Of a DNA stretch of 64,000 nt, positions 54,126-64,000 are shown in pieces. The position numbers and the translations under genes are program-made. The stretch's first letter is position 1. Every line of letters starts with the position of its first letter. The notes beneath the pieces were generated by a model that was given only the letters and a program-made list of their open reading frames with translations, searched no databases and was not told the DNA's origin. The stretch is from positions 2,294,001 to 2,358,000 of the forward strand of contig OZ345373.1 of the NCBI GenBank assembly GCA_977006965.1, in the 5' to 3' direction. Source of the stretch: Phymatolithon calcareum (lineage: Eukaryota; Rhodophyta; Florideophyceae; Hapalidiales).

Positions 54126-55109
54126 ATCCATCGATAGGAAAACGACTACTTCAAGTTGTATGTCGTTTTTTGGGAATAGGACAAAACTTGATATACTTCT
54201 TTTTTAAGAAGCTCGTGGAGTGAGAACGGAAACGTCTTTTTTCCTGGATTTAGTTCATTGAAGAGTATACTTTTCATAAGTGAAGTATGATGATCACGAG
54301 ATAGCGAGACAAAGCCGACGGACGAACCAGTGCCGGGCTGTTCGCGTACGCACCAGGAAGGACAGCTGGCCATCATGAGCAGACACTGCGACCGACACTG
54401 TCGCCTTTGCCCCACCGACAGTCCCAGCGATCCTCACCACTTCGGACTATAAGAGCGCAGCTGCGACGCGCACCTGAATGTCCGAAGCAAGCCTCTCTCT
54501 TCTCCCCACCCACCCACAACCTTCTCTATCATAGCGACTTGCCTCTCTCTCCTCATTTAGTGCTGAAACGTTTTCTAATATGCCTTCACATTTATTTGCG
54601 CAAACTCAACCAGTGCCGGATTTGGCGCAACGTTCGCAACGGCGTGAACACTTAAGTCGCGTTTTGGCACTGAGACCGAGACTAGGTTCCTTGGGTGTCC
54701 AGAGTTGGATATCAAGGAATCTCGGTTCCACAAACTACCCCTACGAATTCAGCAGATAGCGTAGGAGGGCGCTTCCGTGCAAACGTCGAGCACAAGCGTC
54801 TTGACCGTGCTTTAGCTGTGCTAGTTCGCTAAAGTAAAGAAGTCATATTTCAGTCTAAAAAACCTCTCTATCACTTGATATAAAAATCTTTTCAATCCTA
54901 GATCAAGTTCTTGTAGACGAGCTTCTGGCGTGCAAATCTTAAGTCCACTCATAGGCGGCACTTCTGTTGTTATCTTAGCCTATTCTTTCACCCTCTCGAG
55001 GCTGAGACGTAAAAACCATTTATTGAGCCTTGTGTACTTGAAGCAATTCAAGCAAATTACCTGTATGGTTCAGGTCTTGATTCTCTGTTTCCAATGAAGA
55101 ATCTGCATG
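54126..55109. other. No supported gene
   Basis: Several short frames without motifs. The right end is the 3' flank of the galaxin-like gene. Confidence 0.4.
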
Positions 55110-55444
55110 TCAGTTCAGTGAGCTGCGAAATGACCGGTAGTAGCACATCGCAAACTCGGCGCTTGAGAGCCAAGCCATATTGCGAGTACTTCCCTTTGTA
55201 ACAACGCCGGCGCAGCAGAAGTGAGTATCCGGGTTGTAAATGGCCTCTCCACAGCAGTGAACCGAATCGCTCATAATACGTGATCCACAACATTGAGATA
55301 TGGATGGGTTGTACACAAGCCGACCACAGCACTGTGCTGTCTTGATAGTTCCCTTGAATATTCGTCCACCGCAGCAGACCTCGATAGTCTCGTCGTACTT
55401 CTTGTATCCACAACATACAGCGTTTCGAGAGTCTCCAGGGTATA

Positions 55445-56025
55445 GGGGGGGGGAAATTGTATGTTTTTATTTTACAAGCCCTCAACGCCGGTATTCACCA
55501 ACAACAGAGCAGCTTGGGTCTCAGTAACTACCCTGTGTAACAATTATGTTCCCAAATCACAATTGCTGCACTCATCTCCATCATCTCCAACTCTAGTATC
55601 CATCACTTGCTACGTTCTTCTTCTTCGCAGTAAAAATTGCCGAGTAGGGCAAACCTCCGCAGTCGGAGGTCTTCTCGGCGCGCTCGCAAAACTTCCGGGG
55701 GGCTAATAAAGGGAAGCCCTCTCGGGGGACAGCTTCTGTGGGCTCTTAACATCAGGGGGTGTGCTCTTCAACGAGAGCTCGCTCGGGGGGGACAGCTACA
55801 GGTAGGCGCTCTTCAACGAGTGCTCTTTCGGGAGGACAACTTCGGGAGGCTCTTCAACGAGGCCTCGCTCTCGCTCGCGGGGGCAACTTGGAGGGTGGCG
55901 TTCGTCAACGGAGGCTCGCTCGGGGGGACAACTTCGGGGGGCCTTCAACGGAAACCCACTTGGGGGGACATCTTGCGCGGCTCCAAAAACGGAACCTCGC
56001 TCGGGGGGACAACTTCGGTGGGGAC
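55445..56025 (-). mobile_element. Family F short retroelement inserted in the galaxin-like gene
   Basis: TCTCCAGGGTATA is present at 55432-55444 and at 56026-56038. On the minus strand the insert starts with a GC-rich minisatellite and ends with the family F 3' end, TTGTAAAATAAAAACATACAATTT plus nine C. The 13-bp duplication and C-run match the family A LINEs, which may supply its machinery. It encodes nothing itself. Confidence 0.93.
55715..56025 (-). repeat. Minisatellite inside the family F element, about 7 units of 40-46 bp
   Basis: Minus-strand units contain CGAAGTTGTCCCCCCGAGCG and CGTTGAAGAGC with varying spacers. They are strongly C/G-skewed and in frames that read through as proline/serine-rich peptide. 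Confidence 0.85.
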
Positions 56026-56975
56026 TCTCCAGGGTATATCGTAAAATCACAGCAGTGGGAAAACCTCGAATCATAAGCCTTCCTCCCGCAGCATTGCAAG
56101 GTAAGCGGTTTCCCAGCGAAGACATTTCCGGCACAACAGATAGAAGTAGACGGGTCGTAGCTTTTTCTTCCGCAGCATATCATGTTTTGCGATGTACGGG
56201 GTGTAATGGTTTCGGCACAGCAGACTGCTTTATTGCTGTTGTAAGGATTAACCCCGCAGCAAGCTGTTAACTTATCCTTATTCCAGATGAAAGTATCCCC
56301 GCAACACGATCCAGCTTTCCTATCGTACAGTTTTCCTCCGCAGCAAGATTGAGAATAACGTTTCCCAAAAAAGATTTTGTCACCACAGCACGTCTCTGTC
56401 TTGTGAGCGTAGGTGGCGGCACCGCAACAATCTCGCAGGTCTGAATGTCCAGGAAACAACTGCCCCTGACAGCAAACAGTGTTCCGGGGATCGTGCGTTG
56501 TCGACGCACAGCAGCTTGTCATGCCCAATGCTGTCGGGAGAACTCGACCGTCACAGCAAATGTTTCCCTTCGGGTTAAAGCTTTTCTTACCGCAACATGC
56601 ATTAGTTTCCGCATGACCGGGGACAACATGGCCTTCACAGCAGGACGTCGTTGCGATCTCATGTACTGCACCGTTGCAGCAGGCGTACTTGGTGTAATCG
56701 TACGCCTTTTCCGCCCAACAGATTGACGTACGAGGATCGGCAAGCACGACCTTTCCGCTACAGCAAAGTGCGAAATTAATGTTGTACTGTACAGTTTTTT
56801 CAGGACCCTTACAAGCTCGCATACTCTGAGAATGTGCATTTGAGATAAGGAGAACAAACGTAATGATGAAGTGGATAGAATATGAACCCATCTTGAAGGC
56901 GGTGCGGTGTGTGGTGATCGTTGATGAAATGAACATGTTCATGCAGGTCAACTGTACATGCACTTTTATTGAGTT

Positions 56976-56983
56976 CTTATATA
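56976..56983 (-). promoter_or_regulatory. TATA box of the galaxin-like gene
   Basis: The minus strand reads CGTATATATAAGAACTC, 85-92 bp before the signal-peptide ATG. Confidence 0.7.
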
Positions 56984-56999
56984 TACGCACAACACGTTA

Positions 57000-58030
57000 A
57001 GACTATGCACTTACTCCAATGACAATGTTCTTCACAATTGAAAGGCCTTTACCAAGATAGTCCGTCCTTGCCGCGTGTAAGTCCAATACATATGCATGCT
57101 GTGAGTATTTTGAATGCATAGGGCGAGGTGCAATGGCTGAATATTGACTCACTATTCCACAAATGCCCTACAGATCGTTTTATTGATAGGGTTATTTGCC
57201 CTCTTCCAGATGGCACGTTGTGCGATATTCTCAATGCCAATTCAAAGAGTATGACTTACATCCTGGTCGACACTCTAATGAACACGCCGTTCCAAACACG
57301 TCTTTCTGCTCCGCATGTAAGCAGGCAAGGAAGTCGGGAGAGAAGACAGAAGGAAATGAAAGAAGGCAGAGAGATGATTAGCTACCGTGAACGTCCTAAA
57401 TGGTTTCCAACCCGGGCATCCCTTTGAAGGACGGCGAATGAAGATTGGCTGCGTAGCGATATGGATGTTAAGCTGGACCATGGTCTGCATCTTGTGCAGC
57501 TTGGGCAGCTGTTGTGACATCAAGTACCACTCGTATCTGTTAAGGTCTACTAGAGCCGTAAGGATGCGGAGTTGTTCCATCAGCTTCGAGAAATCCCACA
57601 GTAAAAGAAAGAAAGGTAGTTCCTTTGACCAACTGCGCAGAATTTTCAGTCTACCGTGATAAGTTCCTTTCCTAATACCTTATCAAAACTAGTCAGCACA
57701 TCAAAGTCTCATATCTCCATTGAAGGCTTACATCTCATATGCACTTTGTTTTCGGATGTCTGCGTGTATGTCTACTAAGGGGTTTGGTTGCACTCTAGTG
57801 ATCAAATTCGAGATATTCCTCCTTTCCACAGAAAAAAGGGTCTTATCAGCTTCAAAAAGTAATTTGAAAAGATTCGGTCTAAAGCAAAACTGGGTTTGAG
57901 TATACTTTGTTTTTACTGAGGAAGCGAAGTATAGCTTCAATTACATTCCCTGTGGAACAACACATTTCCAGCAATTTTTGCTCTTTTTGTGTTATGAATA
58001 CCTTCTACATCTGCCCCAAAACTGGTGGAA
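57000..58030. other. No supported gene
   Basis: A plus-strand frame at 57128-57427 (WLNIDSLFHKCPTDRFIDRVICPLPDG) has reasonable composition but starts at GTG and has no known motif. It could be an exon. Confidence 0.35.
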
Positions 58031-58041
58031 CTGCAAGTAGG

Positions 58042-58700
58042 GTATTTGATGATTTTATTTTGAGAGCTCCCAAAGCCTCAACTTGGAGTAACGGGGCAGC
58101 TCTTGCGATATTCTCTAAGCTAAAGTCCTCTGGCTACTCAAAACGTTCTTGATTCTTAATTCTCTCCCAACAAGAGCTTCTGTGAGTCCCTTGCACTCAA
58201 ACTCAATTTCTGTACTCATCTTCGACCACGCTAGAGTACGTTGTAAGGCGACTAGTTCGATCACCGCGGTAATCCCACGGTAGGCACCCAATACTGATTT
58301 TCTCCAAAGGGGTGCTCGGTTGAATGTCAACCTTAGGCATCTTAGACGTGTTGTTTTTTCTCCTTTGTAAAGGATCCCTGATAGCTTGCCTCCAATAGGA
58401 ATCTTCCTTGATCTGCCTTCTTCTTCCATTTCCCATACCTTAATTGTTTCTTCTCTCCGCCTCTTCTTCGTGACAGATCCCTCCTGGGCTTTCTGAAGGG
58501 CTTGTCGCAAGTTTCATAAATCTTGAGATATACAATATCCTTCATTGCTTCCTTTATGTCCTCATCTCTTCCAAAGTACTCTTCTGTTTCTTCAAGGCGC
58601 TTTTTGTGTCTTACCAGGCTTAATGCAAACCTTTCTGCTTGATGACGTCTCCTCATCCTTGGTGGTCCCAGTCGGCACAGAACTCGCATTCGGTCTCGGT
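58042..58700 (-). mobile_element. LINE family A copy with an 11-bp target duplication
   Basis: CTGCAAGTAGG lies at 58031-58041 and 58701-58711. The minus strand encodes MRVLCRLGPPRMRRRHQAERFALSLVRHKKRLEE (58689 on), then a frameshift near 58505, then QALQKAQEGSVTKKRRREE to LVGRELRIKNVL (to 58115). The tail is GGGAGCTCTCAAAATAAAATCATCAAATACCC. Confidence 0.9.
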
Positions 58701-58837
58701 CTGCAAGTAGGAAAATTCTAAGTCTGTGGCAGGTGCAAGACCCGAACGAGAATCAATGACCTAACCTGACTTGCCAAGCACTTGCTACTCATCTGGAGAT
58801 AGCTGATTCCACAATAATTATCTCTTGATCTTAAAAA

Positions 58838-59111
58838 AAACATGCGAAAGGAAGTAAGCATTGCCTGTAACAGAAGAAATGCTTATGATATGGATGAAGA
58901 TGGCAGATCAGTGAAGAGATCTATTGCAGTCAACTTACCAGTGATCTTTTACATAAGAGAAAGAACGAAACGGTTAAGGTGCGTAAGGTTGATATTTAAC
59001 CGAGCACTCCTTCGGAGAAAATCAGTATTCGGACTTGAGCTTAGAGAACCTTGCGAAAGCAAAACCGTTACTCCAATCTGAGGCTTTCGGAGCTTTCAAA
59101 AGAGAAGTATC
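58838..59111 (+). mobile_element. LINE family A copy, internally deleted
   Basis: DEDGRSVKRSIAVNLPVIFYIRERTKRLRCVRLIFNRALLRRKSVFG matches the family A module. It then jumps to the tail, GGCTTTCGGAGCTTTCAAAAGAGAAGTATCAAATATCCC. Confidence 0.8.
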
Positions 59112-59235
59112 AAATATCCCAAGAGTCACGATGGAAGGGGGTCTCAAGATTTTCCTCAATATCATCAAGTGCGGTTGGGTATACCATAAGCTGCGAGATG
59201 AGAGTGTCGCAAAATCGATATAAGCGATGAAGTGT

Positions 59236-59778
59236 GTAACGCGCTAAGCCTTAGCCTTCATTTTCTGTAATGCGTTAATCGCCGTGTGGCGATTAATAGT
59301 ACTGTGCGCATGTGTTAGAGTTTTCGATCTACACGTTCCGCAAGATGAGGCGCTCCGACCCGTGGTCGTGCGAGCGCCATTTACGTATACCATAGTTTCT
59401 CACTACCCTGCGCCGGTTACATTACCGCGCTAATGTTAGAGTACTTTATGACATGTGCTCATCGAAGCTGCTAGATGATCTCTCGTCCGAGGGACGAGTC
59501 ATCGCGCCGATGGGTTGCCTCGCTCCCTGAGCAAGCTGACTGCGCGCCCCACAGAGTAGACGTACTTAGGAGAGGCGCGGCTTGCAGGTAGAACAAAAAA
59601 GGGATCGCACTAGCGAGAGCAGCACAGCTCCCTTTGCGACATCGCCAATATTTTCCTTTCCAGCTCCTCGGCTGGAAATCGTTTTCCTCTCACCGCTAGC
59701 GCTTCGATCGTGCTGACCCGCGAGGCGTCACAGTAATTACTTTCGCGATTTAACTTCGCGGGAGTACGATTCGTAGAC
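59236..59778 (+). mobile_element. Probable 5' LTR and leader of the Ty3 element
   Basis: The sequence before gag starts TGTAACGCGC and contains a 9-bp stem, TTAATCGCC-GTGT-GGCGATTAA (59275-59296). It looks like an LTR plus leader, but I could not fix the LTR 3' end or a primer-binding site, and no second LTR is in the window for comparison. Confidence 0.4.
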
Positions 59779-61092
59779 ATGGCGAACGGAAGAACGAATG
59801 AAGGACGCAGCACCCGCTCGGGTGCAGCTGCTGCTTCTGCCTCCGGCAGTGGTAACTCCAATAATACGGACGTTGTTCGTCAAACAATTGCCGAAACTCT
59901 AGAAGCACCTCGTCTACAAGGGTTAATGACCACCGCTTTCGTCGAATTCAAAAAGAAACGCCAGGTATATGAGAACAAGATTAATGACAAGAATAAGGAA
60001 CCCGGCGTAAACATAACGGCTACTTCCTACCGTAATTCTTTGGATGACTTTCAGTTGAAGACTATTTGGCTGGCAAAATGGGTCACGTGTGACACATGGA
60101 CCTCCGTTACTGAGGCTCAGTTGAAATTATGTGTGGAGTAGCGCTCTAAGGTGGATTTTGATGACGCCAAGCTCGACGTCTTGGACAAAGTCGTAAAAAG
60201 CGTCCGCATGGACATGCTCATCAAAGACGCAGAGACTCGAGTTTGGTCTCTCGTTTCCGAATATGAGAAGAAGTTGGAAACCTATGGCTACGCGGACATT
60301 CCCGAGAAGCGCCCACACATTGCTATCGGACACATGATGGACCGTCTCAAGCCGTCCGCCCTCAAAGACAAAATGAAACTCGTCGTTCGTTCACGCAAAC
60401 ATGAGGGCCTCCACCGAAAGGACTTTCAGAAGTTTATGGAAGAGGTCGTCACTCGGGCAAAGGCTATAGAGGACGCAGACGTCTACGTGAAGGCCAAGCC
60501 TGGATTCGATAGCGAGTCATCAGACACCGATGAAAACGAGCGTCGTGCCGCCCCCAGAGGTGGTGGGAGCCGAAGGACCCGTCGGGGGAGGTACCGAATT
60601 CGCCGTGGCAGAAAGCGCGGCGAGTCCGCTCGGGTGACTGACTCCGGTAATGACTCCGGTGACACAGCGCCCCCAGCAACGAAGAAGACGCTACCCTCGT
60701 GTCTAAACCCCGATTGTAAGATGAAACACTTCTTAAAAGATTGCAAGGATACTCCCGAGCATAAGAAAAAGGTTCTCATCGAGGAGTACCATAAGAGGAA
60801 GCAGCGCGCTGGAAGATTTAAAACTGGCGGCAATGGAAAAGGCGGAAAGTTGATGCGCCTGGGTGCAGACGCTTTCGACAACCACTCTACTCTCTTCACT
60901 GCCACGTTTTGCAAAGGCGCTATTGAGTCAGTGGTCATGGCTGATGGAGGGGCAGATGTTAATGTAATCCCCCCAAGCTATTTCATGCAATTCAAAAGGC
61001 GTCCCCAATCGTCAAGGTCGTCAACCTTGAAGCGCCCCGGTTTTTCAATCAAGCTAGTGAGACTGCACCTCAAATCACTTGCGAAAAACTGA
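59779..61092 (+). pseudogene. Ty3 Gag and protease start, interrupted by an in-frame UAG
   Basis: The ATG at 59779 opens an Ala/Ser-rich N-terminus, then a helical capsid-like region. A TAG at 60139-60141 stops it after 120 codons, but the same frame goes on for another 317 codons. This part has an Arg-rich, acidic linker (RRTRRGRYRIRRGRKR, about 60570-60620), a zinc knuckle of form C-x4-C-x3-H-x4-C (CLNPDCKMKHFLKDC, about 60701-60745) and a protease active site, MADGGADVNVIP (about 60937-60972). There Asp-Gly-Gly stands in place of the usual Asp-Thr/Ser-Gly. The frame then drifts from pol at a run of six C. The knuckle with its following basic tail resembles oomycete Ty3 Gag as I know it. 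Confidence 0.8.
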
Positions 61093-64000
61093 TGACTACA
61101 GATGTTGAACTACGCATACGACACGGTACCACTCTCGTACTACGCTGCGTCGAGTGGGCCGTCAGTGACACCGAAATGCAGCATGCCCTTATTGGTCGTC
61201 CATTGCTGGAGGCATTGGGTATTCAGACAAAACATTTAATTGCTGCCGCATGCCATCGTTTCGGCGGAGAGGTGGATGTTTCGACTCTCCTTCCCTCCGA
61301 GGTAGAGAACAACACAGAGCCGAAGTCAGGCTCCATCGCACAGCTCCTACGGGACGCAGGAATATTCCACAGTGAAGGAGGTGCAGAAGAAGATTGCCTA
61401 GAGGAGTCTAACGTGTACGTAGACCTCGGCGAAGACGACCCTAATGAGGTCGACACCGCACTCAAACTTGCAGTTCAGAATGCTAAGTGCAATGGACTAT
61501 CAGAAAAAGGGGCTGCGAAGCTTCAAAGTCTTCTTTTGTTCCGGTTCCGAAGCATATTTCGCCTGCGATTGGGCAAAACAGAGCCAGCGAAAGTTCCCCC
61601 AATGAAGATCGATCTAATTCCGAGTGCGCGCCCTGTCCGGGCAAAAGCTCGACGTTATCATGCTGGGCAACGGGCATTTCTCAATCGATACACCGAGGAA
61701 CTCCTACAAATGGGCTTTATCCGCCCCAACCCGAACGCTTCTTGGCAATCTGCCCCTCTCTTGGTACCCAAAACCTCTCGAGAGAGGTTCAGGATGGCCA
61801 TAGATTTGAGGCCGCTGAATTCGGCCACGGTGAAGAAGTCATGGCCTATGCCTCACATTGATAGTGAGGTGTTTGATTTTAAATCCTCCAAGGTATTTGC
61901 TGTACTGGATTTCGTCTCTGGCTACTGGCAGCTGCCCGTAGCTCCTGAATCCCAAGACGCGTGTGGCATCGTTACGCCGAATGGAGTGTACTCCAGCACG
62001 CGCGTGCTCCAGGGACTTACTAATGCAGCCGCGCATTTTCAGTCCACTGTAGAGCCTCTCTTTGCATCACTTGGCGCCAATTTAAAAGCGTGGTTGGACG
62101 ATTTTAATCTACACGCTAAAACCGAAGCCGAAATCCTCGGCTTGCTCGAGAAAGTTTTTGAAATCTGCGAAAAGTTCGGACTTTTTCTATCGGCACGAAA
62201 GTGCCAGTTTTTTACCCACACGGTGCGATGGTGCGGCCGGATCATCACCGGGGACGGCGTCAAGATGGACCCGTCCAGGCTCAGTGGCCTAGAAGACATT
62301 CACCCTCCTGCCACCGCTGGTGAGCTCTGCGAGCTCATTCACTGCTGCCGATGGATGTCCATCGGCATCCCGGCTTTTGCGGAAACAATTGCGCCACTCA
62401 ACGAATTGTTGGAGCGGGCCTATGCGAAGGCTGGCAGGCGCACCAAGCGCTCCGTGAAGAACATTGCGTTGAGCACCCTGTCTTGGGGCCCTGAACATGA
62501 CACTGCGTTTAAAACACTACAAGACATCCTACTCAACGCAACTACTCTGTCATACCCGGACACCAGAAAAACCATTTGTGTTTACACCGACGCGTCCGAC
62601 CAGTTCTGGTCCGCAGTCGTAACGCAAACCGATCCGTGTATGTTATCTGCACCCGTCAAGGAACAGAAGCATGAACCGATGGCATTTCTCGGCGCCGCCT
62701 TCAAAGGTGCCGAGCTGGGCTGGTCAACATACGAAAAAGAAGCCTTCGCCATTTTCCAAGTCTTTGACAAGCTAGACTACATGTTTCTTGGGGACCAGCC
62801 AGTGCATGTGTTCACTGATCACCGCAATTTACTCTTCGTCTTCTCACCACTATCCATGGAGCCGGCACTGGGCCGCCACATAGTATCGAAAGTTCAGCGC
62901 TGGGCGTTTTTCCTCTCGCGTTTTGCGTATTCAATCGAGCATGTGGACGGAAAGGACAATATCTTCGCCGATATCCTGACCAGATGGCTGCGTGGTTACA
63001 GAGCGGATAAGAAGCGTCTGGGAACGCTCTGTCGATTCACCCGAGCCGCGGCACAGATCGTGCCGTCACCAGTGAGCGATGATTTTGTTTGGCCCTGCGC
63101 GGCCGCTATAGTCGACGCGCAACGGAGGGCTGAAGGAACATGTGCCGGTTGCACTCTCGGAGCAGACGGGATTATGCGCAAAGATAACTGCATATGGATT
63201 CCGGATAGCGATGTAGACCTTCAACTCAAAATTATGGTCGTATCACACTGCAGTCTGATGGGTCACCGCGGAAAGGACGCGACGGAGAGCGTGATACGCG
63301 AAAATTTTACATGGTCTCAGCTGTCATCATCTGTTGACGAGTTCGTCAAGCAATGCCTACACTGTCTAGTGACGCGCACCGGCGAAGTCGTACCGCGCCC
63401 GCTGGGCACTGCTCTTCACGGCAGTAAGCCGAACGAAGTCGTACATTGCGATTTCCTTTACATGGGCGATAGTACAGAGCATGTCAAATATGTTCTTATT
63501 GTCCGCGACGACTTATCATCGTACTCGTGGTTGTGGCCATGCACCAGCGCCGACAGCGAAGCTACCGCGACCGTTTTGGCGAAATGGGTATCCACTTTTG
63601 GGACAATGGACTGGTTAGTTACTGACCAGGGCTCCCATTTTAAGAACGAATTGATCCTGGAACTGCGAAAAGAGTTCGGTATTTCCCATCACTTTACTAC
63701 GGCTTATAGCCCTTGGGCAAACGGTTCTGTTGAGCGTGTGTGTCGGGAGGTCAAACGAGTTTGCCGCGCATTTTTATCCGAATGGGGTCTTGCCCCTCAA
63801 GATTGGCCTGCTGTACTCAATTGCATGCAGAGCGTACTCAACCACTCTCCTCTGCGGAGGCTCGGACTGCGGAACAAGGAGAAGAGCCGCGTCTACCGGT
63901 CTCCACTGGAGGTGTTTACTGGAATGCGCCCTACTCGACCACTCTTGCGTGCGCTTCCCATGGACAAGTTTCCGACAGCGGTAGAAGGCGAACTCCTCCA
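60963..64000 (+). CDS. Ty3 Pol (protease end, RT, RNase H, integrase), runs past the window end
   Basis: One frame, about 1012 codons without a stop that I can find, in the -1 register relative to gag. It takes over at CCCCCCA (60969-60975), so the protease continues as NVIPPKLFHAIQKA. RT: RMAIDLRPLN, FAVLDFVSGYWQLPVAPE (catalytic Asp near 61908) and AWLDDFNLHA (62088-62117, the LDD box). RNase H: VYTDASDQFWSAV (62580), Glu in EKEAFAIF and VFTDHRNLLF. Integrase: zinc finger H-x5-H (HCSLMGH) and C-x2-C (CLHC), and core HCDFLYMG, VTDQGSHFKN and a Glu in NGSVERVCREVKR. RT before integrase is the Ty3 order. Phrases such as VRWCGRIITGDGV and LGRHIVSKVQRWAF are of the kind I associate with oomycete elements. 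Integrase C-terminus and 3' LTR lie beyond 64000. Confidence 0.9.

Larger units (their letters stand above)
55110..56891 (-). pseudogene. Galaxin-like secreted di-cysteine repeat protein, split by a retroelement insertion
   Basis: The start at 56891 gives a signal peptide (MGSYSIHFIITFVLLISNAHS). In-frame ATGs at 56942 and 56936 also follow the TATA box. The mature chain is a run of galaxin repeats, ACCG-x-x-x-Y then CC-x-G-x-x, with a Cys-Cys pair every 12-25 residues. It reads from 56891 to CCDFTIYPG at about 56030. The repeats go on in the same frame from 55431 as DSRNAVCCGYKKYDE to SSLN at 55110. Between them lies a 581-bp element flanked by a 13-bp target duplication. The insertion plus one duplication is 594 bp, so the flanking frames agree. 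Without it the protein has 395 aa; with it, translation runs into the element and stops at 55905. Galaxins are extracellular-matrix proteins of coral skeletons and related animal structures. Confidence 0.88.

Noticed and set aside
55057-55485. 142-codon minus-strand frame over the galaxin C-terminus
   Set aside because: It is the wrong register. The neighbouring frame carries the CC-x-G repeats that continue the gene.
55444-56038. Reading the galaxin interruption as an ordinary intron
   Set aside because: The 13-bp direct duplication at both edges, the retroelement tail and C-run, and the lack of a frame-preserving GT-AG pair favour insertion over an intron.
1-64000. tRNA and rRNA genes
   Set aside because: I saw no cloverleaf with A and B boxes or rRNA core sequence by eye. 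A covariance-model scan would be needed to exclude tRNAs.

Overview
This is eukaryotic, repeat-dominated DNA. A spliceable intron, TATA boxes 85-90 bp upstream of start codons, many non-LTR (LINE) fragments, a Helitron/Helentron, a hAT derivative and Ty1/copia and Ty3 LTR elements all point that way. The few host genes encode secreted or membrane proteins: three single-domain beta/gamma-crystallins, a galaxin-like di-cysteine repeat protein, a YcnI-type copper-binding-fold protein and a membrane-anchored SET-domain protein. Galaxin and beta/gamma-crystallin suggest an animal or an animal-like marine protist. The Ty3 pol, however, is of a type I associate with oomycetes and other stramenopiles. 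I cannot name the organism.

Layout. 1-11952: a tandem array of a 4303-bp unit (two full copies and a truncated third), each carrying a 2.6-kb terminal-inverted-repeat element. The third copy is cut by a copia LTR (11950-12252) followed by an intact gag (12383-13312). 13.7-20.6 kb: a decayed RepHel-OTU Helitron on the minus strand. 21.4-22.6 kb: a tandem repeat of about 265 bp. 23.2-24.3 kb: an unrecognised ORF cassette behind a TATA box. 26.4-28 kb: LINE scraps.

28.9-34.5 kb: a large inverted duplication (2394-bp arms, 819-bp spacer) with a crystallin gene in each arm. 34.5-40.6 kb: nested LINEs, with 13-bp target duplications that reveal their order of insertion. 41-42.4 kb: a MITE-like element and LINE debris. 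42.6-44.07 kb: a diverged copy of the crystallin segment with the third gene. 44.3-45.6 kb: a hAT derivative with an 8-bp target duplication. 47.3-48.6 kb: the SET gene. 51.3-51.9 kb: the YcnI-like gene. 52.4-53.8 kb: LINE tails. 55.1-56.9 kb: the galaxin-like gene, split by a retroelement insertion. 58-59.1 kb: two more LINE ends. 59.2-64.0 kb: a Ty3 element running off the window end.

The window shows how several retroelement families shape one locus. One LINE group repeatedly leaves 5'-truncated copies that end in a C-run and are flanked by 11-13 bp target duplications. One related short element has landed in a host gene. Larger duplications (tandem, inverted and dispersed) have multiplied the crystallin gene and the 4.3-kb unit.
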